Assembly: GCF_016808335.1 (NCBI RefSeq)
Contig: NC_053146.1
Coordinates: forward strand, 6,859,015 to 6,923,014
Length of the DNA: 64,000 nt
Reading direction: 5' to 3'
Source: Panicum virgatum
Lineage: Eukaryota; Streptophyta; Magnoliopsida; Poales; Poaceae
The position numbers were made by a program, and so were the translations under genes. A model generated the notes under the pieces. It did not search any database. It saw only the letters and a program-made list of their open reading frames with translations, and was not told the origin of the DNA. Positions 22,543 through 34,063 of the stretch are shown piece by piece. Numbering within the stretch: the first letter of the stretch is position 1; each line of letters starts with the position of its first letter.

Positions 22543-23236
22543 GTAGTTCTAAAATTAAATGGTTAAAGTACAAACATTGACAGATGCAACAGACTCCGAT
22601 TGGCAAGCTCTGCTGGAATGGACCGAGATAATCACCATCTACAAGCAAGCACTGCTCTACCCAAAAGTGTCCTCTTACCAGTAGCCATTTATTTTTCAGC
22701 AATTGTCAGCAACTTTGAAAATTTTGTTCAGGAGACTCTAGCTATGCAGTGTAGTCAACTTAGTGGCCTTTGACCTTTAATGCAGAAGAGATTTCAGTGA
22801 TTGACATTTTTGTTCCATGCATATCCCTGACAATCTCTAGAAGATGAATTTATTCATTCAACATAAGAAGACACAAACAGGGCAAAAGAAACTATAAGTC
22901 TAGTTACTAATGAAGCAGTTGTAAGGCCGAGAAAAAAATCCAATGATTATGAGTCTGGAATCTGGAATAACAAAAAGTAGTAGTTAAAACATATAGCTTG
23001 AACACAAAACATGGCAAGAAACTACATTCATTGAGACAACTAGCATATGAAGCTAGCTTACACACATGAAAACAACTGGCTTGCAGTGTTCTTTGGACTA
23101 AAAACATGAGAACAAATACATCCAAGCAATAACAAAGTATACAATCTAATTCAAGCAGATTTATCCAAGTTACCAAGTTGGTCGCAATTACATAGCAAAC
23201 AAAGTTCAAAAACTCAGTTTTCAACAAGCAGCACTT
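22543..23236. other. 3' flank of F-box copy 3
   Basis: No gene. The stretch 22840-23220 matches, in diverged form, the 3' flanks of F-box copy 5 (45270-45680) and in part those of copies 2 and 4. Shared words include GAATTTATTCATTCA-type sequence and ACTTGGACCAAAAGCATGA-type sequence. This suggests a shared 3' UTR. Confidence 0.5.
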
Positions 23237-24600
23237 TCAGCGCTTCTTTGAGAGCACTGGTGTTTCAGAGAAATAGGGAGCGTAAGGAGCAATAAACCCA
23301 TAGTAACCTCCGACAGTGCAGAGAGCGCACACTTCCTTACGATCAATATCATATGATATCAGCTTATAGTCCCAATGCTGAACAAAGAAAACCAAATTCT
23401 GATCAGGATGAATGGTGATCACATTGTAGTCGGATCCAAAATGGCAACTCTTTTTCCCAAACAGCTCCGAAAAGCTCACAGTGTGCTTCAGTTTCCATTC
23501 TTCTGCATCATAGTTCTCAAGGACCCAAACGGATAGCTCAGTCATAGGGCAAGAGTTGCCATCTGGATGCCCGCTCACACTCAAGCAATGCAAAAGCCCT
23601 TTGGATTGACCCACAAACACAGGAAAACCATGATTCTGGTCCCAGTGGAGGACCTTACGTGTCTTCCCTTTCCCATCAATAGCAGCGATCAGCTCAGGAC
23701 CTATAGAAGAGGGGCTGACAATCAAATGCAGCAACTTGTTGAACAATGTGCTACCCCTCATGGATGATGCGGTTCTATGCAAATCCCATTGACCTCCCTT
23801 TTTCCATCGCCGCCTTTCCCTCGGTCTGTCATCCCATCTCTCAGCTTCAGACGAGTAGGTGAGCACCATGTCAACTTCTGGATTGTGGCAGAACTCGATC
23901 AACTGGAAGTGTGGGGAGATGACTGGGTCAAAAATCAAGCAAGTCCATACACAGGATTCCCCAGCATCTTCATCGCTGTCTTCATCGTATTCCAGTGGAT
24001 TTGATGAGAAGCCGGAGCTGGGCACAGGCACCCAATGTTCAGTGGCAGGGTTACACACAATATAGCTCGTCGTATCACCAAAGGCGGAGGTCTGCCCAAA
24101 GAGGAGAAGCCCATTGCAGGAATCTAAGAGGGTGAGATTATTAATTCCAGGCTGCTTCCTCAGGAAGGAGAATGAAGGGTCGACGAGAGGCGCAGATTTC
24201 CCCAACAGGTTTATGAAATGCCCACAGACCTCCCTGCCACCTCTGTCGTTGTTCTTACTGCTGCCTTCCTTGTCATCCTCACTGCCACCTTCAGCGCTGC
24301 CCTCACTGCACCCTTCATCGCTGCCCTCGCTGCCGCTTTGTCTCCACTGTCACTGAGTGAATCGCAGCAGCCCTCATTGCCGAATGGTGCCTTGCGGTCT
24401 CGGTACTCGCAGCCATAGAAGAAGCCTTCCAGCGTGAGGGGGAGCTTCCTGCAGCGTAGGCGGTCGGCTATGAGGTAGCGCCAGGCCTTGGAGACGCACT
24501 TGGACAGGCAGAGGTACTTGGCGGGGAGCCGCGAGAGGATCTCCACCAGGGCGTCGTCGGGGAGCCCGGCCACCACGGCCCTCTTGAACGAGCAGCCCGC
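23237..24600 (-). pseudogene. F-box / FBA-domain protein, copy 3 (one frameshift)
   Basis: The F-box is at about 24585-24480 (AVVAGLPDDALVEILSRLPAK, LSKCVSKAWRYLIADRLRC), then LTLEGFFYG. A linker of acidic Gly/Ser/Glu repeats follows, then FINLLGKSAPLVDPSFSFLR, DSCNGLLLFG, YIVCNPATEHWVPVPSSG, LIFDPVISPHFQLIEF, GQSKGLLHCL, MTELSVWVLENYD and the full C terminus YAPYFSETPVLSKKR. One base is missing in the linker near 24336-24341, so the F-box and FBA parts lie in different frames. No ATG matches the starts of copies 4 and 5; the equivalent leader is shortened. Apart from this it is the best-preserved FBA region in the array (322 codons). Confidence 0.85.
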
Positions 24601-24789
24601 GCCACCGAGAGCGAGCTGCGAAGCGGACCACACGTGAGCTGATGCACAAACGGCACGAGAGAGGGAGAGAGGGAGGCGCAGCGAGAGGGGAGGAGCGTAC
24701 CGGCCGCCGGATGGGGTCGGTGTCGGCGGCGCTGGGCAGGGGCCGGCCGCGGCTCCCTTGCTCCGTCGCCTGTAAAGCCATCCGACTGG

Positions 24790-25363
24790 CGTCGCCGCAG
24801 GAGGCGGTTCAAAAAAGGCGGAAGTAGGCGGGCGCCTAGGCACGACTAGGCTCTAGGCGAGGGGTTCCTGCCTGGCCTATGGGGGTAGGCGGACTCCTAG
24901 GCGGCGCCGGCGAGGGAGGAGGCAGAGCAGAGAGCGCCGCGGAGGAGGCAGGGACGAGCACCGGCGGTGGAGGAGAAAGCAGGGGACGAGCGGCGGCGGC
25001 GGAGGCAGGGGCAGGCGCGGAGGAGGAGGAGGAAGGGCGGAAGCGAGGCAGGGGCGGCGGCGTCGGGAAGGAGAGGAGAGGCAGCCAGTAGGGGCGTCGT
25101 GAAGGGGAACAGAGGAGAGGAGGGAGGAGATAAGGTGGTTGTTGCGCCGTTGGGCCGTTTTGATGGGCCTATTTTTTAACTCAAGGTTTAGTGGGTCTCT
25201 ATTTTTTTTTAAAGGTATATGATGTATATGACAAGATATACGTGTGCATATGGCACTGCCCAGCAACAAATCGCCTTGAAACGCCTAATCCCGCTTAATC
25301 CTGCTTAGGCTCTAGGCGTTGGGTCACCGCCTAGATACCGCATAGCGCTTTTTTGAACATGCC
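24790..25363. mobile_element. Candidate hAT-like element in the copy 3 promoter
   Basis: The inserted block begins GTTCAAAAAAGGCGG and ends in the complement of GTTCAAAAAAGCGCTATGC. These ends resemble those of the hAT element at 28683, which begins CAAGGTTCAAAAAAGCGC. The equivalent promoter of F-box copy 4 lacks the block, which supports an insertion. The interior contains repeated GCCTAGGCG-type words at the ends and a GC-rich purine core. The flanking AGGAGGCG / AAGAGGTG could be a decayed 8-bp duplication. The exact ends are uncertain. Confidence 0.55.
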
Positions 25364-25518
25364 AAGAGGTGGACGGCGGGTGGGTCCCAAGGCCGAGGAA
25401 GGAGAGGATTGGCAAGATCGCCTCCGGAATTGGGGGAATTTCTAAACCCTAGCAAAGTACTAGCAGCGCAGCTCTCGCGAGATGGGGGGCGGATGGGTAC
25501 CGGCTACCGGGTACATCT

Positions 25519-25536
25519 TTTTTTTTTTTTGAGAAA
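25519..25536 (-). mobile_element. Ultrashort oligo(A) insertion with 18-bp duplication
   Basis: T12-GAGAAA (minus strand TTTCTC plus oligo(A)) lies between two exact copies of CGGCTACCGGGTACATCT (25501-25518, 25537-25554). This is the footprint of target-primed reverse transcription with almost no body. It lies in the copy 3 promoter. Confidence 0.75.
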
Positions 25537-25554
25537 CGGCTACCGGGTACATCT

Positions 25555-27215
25555 GGGAGAGCCTGAGCTACAGAGGGTTCCTTTTGCAACTGTGCTGCTG
25601 GGCCTGGAACAGATTCATGGGCGGTGGAAAACTATTTCCTTCAGCCCAGTTTCAGGAATCGTTTCTTCCTTTCTCATTCATTCATTTTTTTTCTCAGAAC
25701 ACAGCAACTGCAAATTGATGAAGATTTTGCTGCATGTCCTCGAGAAGAGTAGCATTCAAGAGCTACTGTATGGTTCATTCCTTAGAACCGTTGGTTTGGT
25801 TGACAAGATAACAGATCATCAGCGACCTTGCCTCCTAGCTCTACCGAATATACGAGGAAGAGCATTGTTTACACTAGTCTGCAAATTTGTACCAATACAA
25901 TAACATTACATCGTTTTTTTTCTTTTAAAAAACTGAAAAGTAACATGAGGCTTCGTGGCAGACAGATTCAGTACAAGATTCTCACTCGCACTCTCTCTCT
26001 CTTTCTGTGCGTCCTGCAAGGCAATTATTACAAGAACAGGGAACGTTTGCCTAAAGTAACATCCAATAAACTTCACTGACAGAAAGAAGGTCACGATGTG
26101 ACCTAATCATCGAGGCAAACTTGCATCCTAGAGAGATTGACTTAAAGCAGATTGAGTGTCAACTAGTTTCCTGCATTGCAACTATTGCTTGAGACTTTGA
26201 GGCTAGAGAACCTCTCCATGACACCTGCAAAGAACAGCATCAATTTTTATTTACTATGCACTGAGTAATTCGGCCTCCAATGTAAACAGGTGCAGCTTAC
26301 CAATAAGGGAAAACACTGTGGATGGGATGGTTGATGTCGTACGCTACTCGCAGTCGCAGGGAGCGCGTCACAAAAGCGGATGGAGAGGCGCTGACGGCAG
26401 CTCTTCCTACCACCGCCTCCTCTGGCTCTAGTTCCGACGCCGTTCCAGCGCCTCCGCCAACCGCCCTCCACCGTGGCCATCGCTAATCTCGTCCGAACTC
26501 CATGCCCCCGCCACCATCCCCCTGCTTGGCCGACATCTCCACCACCACCGTTGGCGGCACCCCCCACCTCGCCACCGTCTCGACCGACCGCACTGATGGT
26601 TCAGCGGCCGCCCAGCGGCCTCCAGACCCCCAACCCTGGCAACCCCGAACCTGGCAGCATGACGAACGGAGACAATGGCGCGAGGCCGCCGAAGCGACAG
26701 TGGGCCGCAGTTGGGCTTTTTGTGATGCATCTCACCGCAGTCGTGCGCTTGACCTCGATTATTCCCGGTTAATGTCTGGTAGCAAATTATGGATAAATAG
26801 AAATAGTTACAATACAGCCGGAGGATGTCATATTGGTTGCTTGATGTTTATAAATATATATGTATAACAAGTACGTTCACACGGCATAAACTCACAAATT
26901 TTGCATTGAATCATTATACCAGTTAGCCAACCATAAATTATATTGTTATGTTCATGACCATTTCTTTTTATTGTTTTTCCCTGTAGAAATAGAGTTTAAA
27001 TATAAAACTTTTACCAGTGATTCCTTTTCTTATTTTCATAGAATTAGGAGTTTAAATTGTAGAGGTTTTCAAGGAAAAATAGTTGGCTTTAACTTAATTT
27101 TGCATGCGACGGTGATTGAAATCCAGCAAACAGAATTCTGCGAACGAGAAAGCATGCGCGACCGTGGGCTGTAGTAAGTAAGCTTTTTTATGCCGGAATT
27201 TCTATACTAGCAACG
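25555..27215. other. Intergenic, no gene supported
   Basis: The part up to about 25690 is shared with the F-box copy 4 upstream region. A GC-rich patch at 26330-26740 has overlapping frames with no recognised domain. The rest is AT-rich without clear element ends. Confidence 0.4.
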
Positions 27216-27278
27216 TATGCTATGCAAACCACTTTCGTATGCAAATTGTTTGCATACGAAGGTGGTTTGCATAGTATA
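27216..27278. repeat. Short near-perfect hairpin
   Basis: Two 30-base arms, containing GCAAACCACTTTCGTATGC and GCATACGAAGGTGGTTTGC, pair with about two mismatches around a 3-base loop. The length suits a miRNA-like or foldback precursor. There is no coding potential. Confidence 0.8.
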
Positions 27279-28674
27279 TGTTGTCTTTCTATATATGTTC
27301 TGATAGATTTTAATTTCTACATCTTTCAGTGTTTGAGATTTGTGCACACAACCACAGCCCTTGAATCCACCCCGATTCCTAGCCACCTCTTTCTCCCCAC
27401 CCTTCTCACCCAGCCGCCCGCGCCGTCCCCGCCCTGCCACTGCGCTGGCGCGCCGTGCCGGTGCTGCTCCGCTGCTGCCCCATGCGCTCCGCCACGCACG
27501 AGCGTTCCACTGCCGCGACATGCGCGCTCCGCAGCCGCTGCCTAAGTGCGCAGCCGCTGCGTGCTGCGCCGCAACTGCCGCTCGCACCCCTCGCCACCAC
27601 CTCACCCAAGAAGAAGTGCTTGGTCGCCATTCAACATTTCAATATTTTGTTCTTCTAATTTCAACATAATTTCAACATTTCGTTTGTAGGATTTCAAAAT
27701 TTTCGCTCGTCAAATGTTGAACCTGTTTAATAAAAATGTTGAATATATTTGCAGAAGTTTACAAAAAATAATTGGACCAAATGAGCTTTAAGTATGGATG
27801 GCTTATCTATTTTCCACGAGATAGATAGGAAACCAATCTTGATGCCCGCCAGTTAAGGCCCAATCGGGCCCACCCACCATCGGATCCACGAAAGCGAAAC
27901 CAAATGGACTCGATCTGCGAAACCAAATGGACTCGATCTGCACAACAGCCCACTCGAGCAACCCATTTATGTGATGAAAGCAAAATTTGGTTCACACTTC
28001 ACAATACTCGAGCAACTGAAATACTAAAGTGAAACTGATCAACATTCAACAATCATGTACAATCAAGCCAGATAATGGCTGCACTTTGTATTACCAAATG
28101 GAAAAAAATGAACTACAACAGTACGCCCACATTAATACATTCTGCATATACATTAAGCTCAAGCCAACTAGTGTCCACCTCATAGGAATATCACTGAAAT
28201 TACCATTCCAGTTCTTACACTGCTGCACTAGTAACTCATACTGGTGTCTTACAAAAAAAAAAGGCAAACACAATCAAGATTGAAGAAGAAAACTAATGAA
28301 CCTGAATTGAAGGCTATGCAGGTAGCATCAACTCAGGTGTAAGTAAAGAAAAAACAATACGGTGTGTTTTATATCTCAACACCTTGTCAGTTCTGAAGGA
28401 TTCAGGTTCTCTGTGAATTGCTGCTGGGCTGCTAGCTATCAAGAAGATCCTGCGGCCAAGCAACTATTTATGAACATCTTGGGATGAGTTTTGAGCCACG
28501 TCTCCTGCATACGGAGAGAGTAAAATGTATGGTTACAGTATACGATCCAAGTACCCTAGCTTACAAACTGCATCTGGAAGTCGCAGGGTACAACAATTAC
28601 ATTATCACAAGAAGCACATATAGCAATGTGAACATAAGCAGTAAATTAAGTTTATGAAAGACTTGAGTAAATAA
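27279..28674. other. Intergenic, no gene supported
   Basis: A GC-rich patch (27400-27600) has overlapping frames only. The rest is AT-rich. A possible terminal exon on the minus strand near 28430-28500, preceded by TATGCAG, gives about 20 codons (ETWLKTHPKMFINSCL...), too little to assign. Confidence 0.35.
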
Positions 28675-28682
28675 TGTTTATG

Positions 28683-29438
28683 CAAGGTTCAAAAAAGCGC
28701 TACGCGCTGAGCGCGCGCTCGAGCCGTGAAAAAGCTTAAGCGTGCTTAAGCGTTATTACGCGCGATTAAGCGTTTTTGCTAATATTGTTAAAAATCTAAT
28801 TATATAGCTTAAAAAAGGGGATAGGTGTCTTACAGCAGTAATTTCTTGTCTCTTGTCCTCTTCTTTTCTTGAGAGCAGGTGTACCTACACAAAGTGCAAC
28901 AAAATAATTAGTTTCTTAAGTGCTGCTGTGCTGTGCTCCCCTGAAGTGCTGCTCCCCTGCTGCCCTGCTGTGGTGCTGTGCTATGCTGCTCCCCTTCGTG
29001 TGCTCCCCTCCCCTGCTGTGCTGTTGTGCTCCCCTGCTGTGCTGCTGTGCTGTGCTGCTCCCCTCCGTGTGCTCCCCTCCCCTGCTGTGCTGTGCTGCTC
29101 CCCTGCAGGCGGGGGTTGGCGGGGCGGGCAGCAGATCAGGAAAGCAGAGCAGGCGGCCTGGCGGGGCGGGCAGAGCAGAGCAGGCGGCGGCGGGGGAGGG
29201 GTGGGGCGGGCAGCAGGAGAGGAGAGGAGAGCAGAGCAGGCGGCCGGGCGGCGGCAGGTGAGGGCCGGGGCGGGCTGCAGAGCAGAGCAGGCGGCCTGGC
29301 AGCGGCGGGGGAGGGGCGGGGCGGGCAGCAGAGCAGATCAGGGAGGCGCCACGCTTAATTGAGCGCTTAGCTACTAAGCGACGCGCTGACCCTCCGCTCA
29401 GCGCTTAACCGCGCTTAATCGCGCTTTTTCGAACCTTG
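28683..29438. mobile_element. hAT-type element with CTG/GGC-rich core
   Basis: The 756-bp element has ends CAAGGTTCAAAAAAGCGC and (minus strand) CAAGGTTCGAAAAAGCGCGA. The target duplication is TGTTTATG (28675-28682 and 29439-29446). Subterminal regions are rich in AAGCG/CGCTT words in both orientations, as expected for transposase-binding sites. The core at 28920-29335 is two different GC-rich tandem arrays: CTGCTGTGCTCCCCT-type units and then GGCGGGCAGCAGAGCAG-type units. Open frames across the arrays are compositional artefacts. Confidence 0.92.
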
Positions 29439-29446
29439 TGTTTATG

Positions 29447-30495
29447 TCAGCTTCTAAAAGCTGCTGCTAGATTTGTTTTAAGGCTTAACAATATTAATTC
29501 CACAGTTGTCATATAGCATACCAAGTTAAGTGAAGATACACTGCAATTCCACATTTTCATGTTTATCGTGTTACTTCAGAAAATTGCAAAGAATTTTTCC
29601 TGAAGATCAATGTTTAAATTGGAACAAAAACATAATGGAATGATGAATTAAGAATTATGTACATAGTATCTGATGGCAAGAACTTGCCTTTTGTCTGTTT
29701 CATAGAACTGCCTTAGTCGAAGTAAGCTTCTAATTGGGCTGCATGAACACCAAATGCTCTTGATAAAAATGTGGGTGCTGTACAGGATCACAAAGAATCA
29801 CCAAGATCTTTCCTAACTCACTCACCTATCCATCTTCTGAGCTTAAAATTTTTTAGGCTTACTACACCAAAATTTTTCAGAAGGCCACACATCAGGGAAC
29901 AAAAATATAAATCCAAATCTTCAGAAACCACCACTAGAAATTTATAGGCAACTTTATCAGAAGAAAATATGCAGGCAGTTTGTAGCAGTAAACTATGAAT
30001 TTTTTCGTAAGACTGATTTTGAAATTGTTGATAGTATGAAAAAGGAGAAAAAATGACTATAGCAAAATATAATAAAGTTGTCTTCCACAGCATATAATAG
30101 ACACTAGTAATCAGCAATCAGAGTATACAAGAAGCTCTGCTCTATGTAAAGAAGTTGGCAGTAAGCAACATACATGGAAATGTGATCAACTAGGCAAATT
30201 TTTTGAGGTAGAGCATGCAGTTCAGCAATCTAGAAGCTACATCAATACATTCAGAGCTTGCATGTGTAATCTAAATTCTAAAGCAAGCCTACATTTATGT
30301 CTCAGTTGACTTATTTTATTTCAAGAATACAACAGGCTTGAACAAATACTTGGAACAAAAGCATGAAGGAGTACGTCCAAGCAGCAGCATATGCATGTCA
30401 TGACTCCAGAAGATTTAACCAAATTGATACTTCCTCTACACATGGATATGAACTTCCTGTCGAACATCCATTGCATCCCCACACAAGGAGCGCTT
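29447..30495. other. 3' flank of F-box copy 4
   Basis: AT-rich, with no gene seen. The 3'-most part (about 30340-30490) shows the flank words shared with copies 3 and 5. Confidence 0.4.
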
Positions 30496-31775
30496 TCAAT
30501 GTTTATTTGAGAGCACTGATGATTCTGAAAAATAGGGGACATAGGGCGTAATGCCGTAGTCTTCTCTAACTGTGCTAAGAGCATTCACTTCCTTGCTATC
30601 CATGTTATAAGATATCAGCTTTTGGCCCCGGTGAGAAATGAAAATCAAATTGCGATCTGGATGAATGGCAACCACAGTGTAGTCCAAGTTGACAAGCCCT
30701 CCAAAGAGCTGCAAAGAGCTCACACTGTGCTTCATGACCCATTCTTCTTTATCATAGTCCTCAAGAACCCAAATTGTGATCTGTGCAGAGTTGCCTTTTA
30801 TTTGTTCACTGATGCAATGGAGACGCCCTTGAGATTGACCAAGAAATGCAGCCTCGGACCCACAACAACTGTGACTCCACGGCCAGCTGATGAACCTGCG
30901 TGTCCTCCCTTCCCAATCAACCGCAACAATCAGGCCCTGATCTTTCTGAATGTGGTCAAAATCTTTCTGAATATGGTCAATGACAAAATGCAGCATGCCG
31001 TTAACAAAGGCGCTGCCCAACGAGGACACTATGGTCCCAAAACTACCCAATTGTGGGCTTTCACCTCCCTCTTCAAATCTCCTCCGCTCACCTGATCTGT
31101 CAGTCCACACCCCAGTTTCTGATGAGTAGGTGCGCAGCCCTACCTCGCTCAGCATACTAGCTTTCATCAAGAACTGGAGCAACTGGAAGTGCGAGGAGAC
31201 CACTGGGTCGAAGATCAGATAGGTATCCTCACCAATTTCCCTATTGTCGTCGTCCTCATCTTCCCCTTCTGGCGGACCCGAGCAAAGCCAACCGGAGCTG
31301 GGCACGGCCACCCATTCGTGCGTGGCCGGATTGCACACCACATAGCCCGGCGTGGGCATGTAATTGTATAGAAGCGGGCCGTGCCGAGGAGGAGGAGCCC
31401 ATTGCAGGAATGCAGGATCCTGACGCTCTTGATGCCTGACAGCTTCTTCGTCAGGAAGGAGAAGGAAGGGTCCACGAGCGGCGCGGACCGCCCCACCAGG
31501 TCTATGAAGACGGAGTCAAGCCAGTGGCCCCCGCCGCCACAGTAGCCATCACCGACGTATCCATCCTCACCGTCCTCAAACCTGAGGCCGCAGAAGAAGC
31601 CCTCCAGCGTCTGAGGGAGCTTCCGGCGGTGGAGGGGGTCGGCGATGAGGTCGCGCCAGGCCCTGGAGACGCACTTGAACCGGCAGAGGGACTTGACGGG
31701 GACACGGGAGAGGATCTCCACGAGCGGGTCGTCGGGGAGCCAGGCCACCGCGCCGCCCCTCTTGGGGCAGTCCAT
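30496..31775 (-). pseudogene. F-box / FBA-domain protein, copy 4 (one frameshift)
   Basis: The ATG at 31775 gives MDCPKRGGAVAWLPDD, then the F-box PLVEILSRVPVKSLCRFKC and AWRDLIADPLHRRKLPQTLE, then SAPLVDPSFSFL and HSCNGLLLLG. At about 31383 one G is missing. The next frame carries YVVCNPATHEWVAVPSSG, an acidic loop, YLIFDPVVSSHFQLLQFL, TYSSETGVWTDRS, FVNGMLHFVIDHI, GQSQGRLHCI, ITIWVLEDYD and YVPYFSESSVLSNKH at the end. With the base supplied the protein would be about 425 residues with all family blocks present. The start is supported by the matching ATG of copy 5. The sequence HIQKDFDHIQKD shows a small in-frame duplication. Confidence 0.85.
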
Positions 31776-32085
31776 ACTCGCGCCTGGAGGGAGGGGCTGA
31801 GGGAGGGAGGGCCCTGACCCTCGAGATCCGCCGCCGGAAAGGGTGAGGATCGACGGGGCACCGAGAGCGAGCTGCGAAGCGGAACACATGTGAGCTGATG
31901 CACACACGGCACGAGAGAGGGAGAGAGCGAAGCGCAGCGAGCGGGGGGGGGGGGGGGGTGGAGCTTACCGGCCGCCGGGTGGGGTCGGTGTCGGCGGCGC
32001 TGGGCGGTGGCCGGCCGCGGCTCCCTTGCTCCGTCGCCTGTAGAGCCACCCGACCGACCGGCGTCCCCGCAGGAGGTGGAAACCT

Positions 32086-32102
32086 TTTTTTTTTTTGAGC
32101 GG
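32086..32102 (-). mobile_element. Ultrashort oligo(A) insertion with 15-bp duplication
   Basis: T11-GAGCGG (minus strand CCGCTC plus oligo(A)) is flanked by AGGAGGTGGAAACCT at 32071-32085 and 32103-32117. It is the same kind of footprint as at 25519, at a different site in the paralogous promoter. Confidence 0.75.
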
Positions 32103-32117
32103 AGGAGGTGGAAACCT

Positions 32118-34054
32118 GGACGGCGGGCGGGTCCCGAGCCCGAGGAAGGAGAGGAATGGCGAGATCGCCTCCGGAATTGGGGGAATTTCTAAACCCTAGC
32201 GAAGTACTAGCAGCGCAGCTCTCGCGCTTCTTCCACTCTGCTCTGCATTGCTGGGGGGGATGGGTACGGGGTATATTTGGGAGAGCCTGAGCTTTAGAGG
32301 GTGCATTTTGCAAATGTGCTGCTGGGCCTGGAGCAGATTCATGGGCTGTCGAAAACTATTCCTTCAGCCCAGCTTCAGGAATCGTAGCAACAGGGATTTC
32401 TTTCTTCCTTTCTCATTTTTTTGGATCTCAATAGGGGGCTATTTGCATATATTCAGATGAATAAATACAAATATTTGGATCGCATTATTAATCGCAACCC
32501 AATCCAGAGGCCTTAATGCAAATGTTCCAAGCCAGAACCATGGCACCCAGCCATAAAAAAAAAACAAGGCAAGCGAACCAACTTCTTTGACTCCATGAAG
32601 CGAAGTCACAAAGAGAAACAGTACTCTGAGTGTGGATGAACAGTGCTCATAAATCCATCTCAGAATAGACGGCCACGAAGGCTAAAAGTCACGGGAACAG
32701 TATTCCCTTGCCTTCGTAGTCAGGGAATCCCGATTGGCCTGCGAGGCCGCGCCGCCTTCGGCGACCCCCGCTGGCTCCGCGGCCAAGCATCTTGCGCTTT
32801 CCGCCGCCAACTTCACGGTTCCAGCCGCTGCCTTAGTCTCACGGGCGGCCCGAGCGACCTCCGCCGTTGGCTGATCTTGGCCAAGGGCACGCGGTCAGCT
32901 CAATCGGCTCCCGTTTGTCGTCCAGGTATAATTTATCCCATCTCGTATCTGGTTCGGCCCTTGGTCTGGCCGTATGAGCCCCAATCTGAACTTCTGAAGA
33001 ATTACTCTGCCTTTGTTATAGTTTTCTCCATCCTTAGTTCTTTTCAGCCCATCTAATTTCACCTACTTGGGATAATATGGTAGTGGAAAACAATCTCACT
33101 GAATTTCTCATGCTGTAAGTGGGTTGGTCACTGGTGTGATTACTGTCAAAGAACATCTAAGGATGAAGCATCCATTACAAACTGAATTTCTCATTGCTGC
33201 GAGTGCTAGGATGCAGGGGAAATTGGAGGCCATAGCTTGAGACATCTCAAGTACTTCGGTACTATAGCAGTGCAGCTACTTGGTTGTCTGTCAGATACAG
33301 AGTTCAGAACATTTGGATGCTTTCCTTAGTCGTCTACTATATTTGTTTGAATGATCCCACGTTTTCGTGCTAGAATAAAAGTAAAAAAAGAAAAGGTTAT
33401 ATAAGAGAGCTTCCGAATGCACGATTCTCCTCCTAGTACAAATAGAGAAGGCTTAGAATCTGGGAGTTCCTACTTGCTTTTGGCTTTTATTTCAGTCCAA
33501 CCAGTCATGTAGTTTGGTGACTAAACCGATACGGAGCTAGCTGTCAGCTTCTTGTTGCAAGCAGAGTCTCAGGGTGTTAGGAAATTAGTCATCCTTCCAT
33601 TTATTGGTCCACTAAGAGCTAGAATGAGCATGTGCGCTCAATAGTTTGACCAAGAAGAAGTCTACGGAGGCAGGAAGAATCAGTCTTACTTCTCTAGTTG
33701 ATCTCCCCCCTGTGAGTAATTATCCATTTTTTAAAATTTTGCTCAGATGCTCAACCTATCGTGAGTAATCGTTTATTGCTGTCTCACTTGGCAATCCTTG
33801 CTAAAACATGAGACTAGTTTGATGTACTTGCTTCCTATATATAAGCCAGTTTATTCAGATCTTTTTTTTTAAAAAAGAGCTAGAATATTCAGTTAGAATG
33901 AACCTTTATTCTCAAGAAGTTCAATTTCTGAAACTTTATTCCGTAATCTACACGTCTTTGATCTGGTAAAAAAAAGCCAAAAGCTATATGGTTTAATCAA
34001 CATCGACTTTCTACCATCTTAACTGCTACAGCTTGACTTTCTGGGGTTTGTAGA
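32118..34054. other. Copy 4 upstream region and duplicated intergenic block
   Basis: The stretch 32118-32410 is about as similar to 25370-25690 as the genes themselves, including CTCCGGAATTGGGGGAATTT and TCTAAACCCTAGC. The stretch 32420-33900 corresponds in order to 15650-16500. No gene or intact element was seen. Confidence 0.55.
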
Positions 34055-34063
34055 TAAAAAAAA

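Noticed and set aside
28853..29362. 169-codon frame rich in Cys, Leu and Gly
   Set aside because: It is encoded by tandem CTG/GGC-type arrays within a hAT element whose ends and target duplication are clear; it is not a gene.
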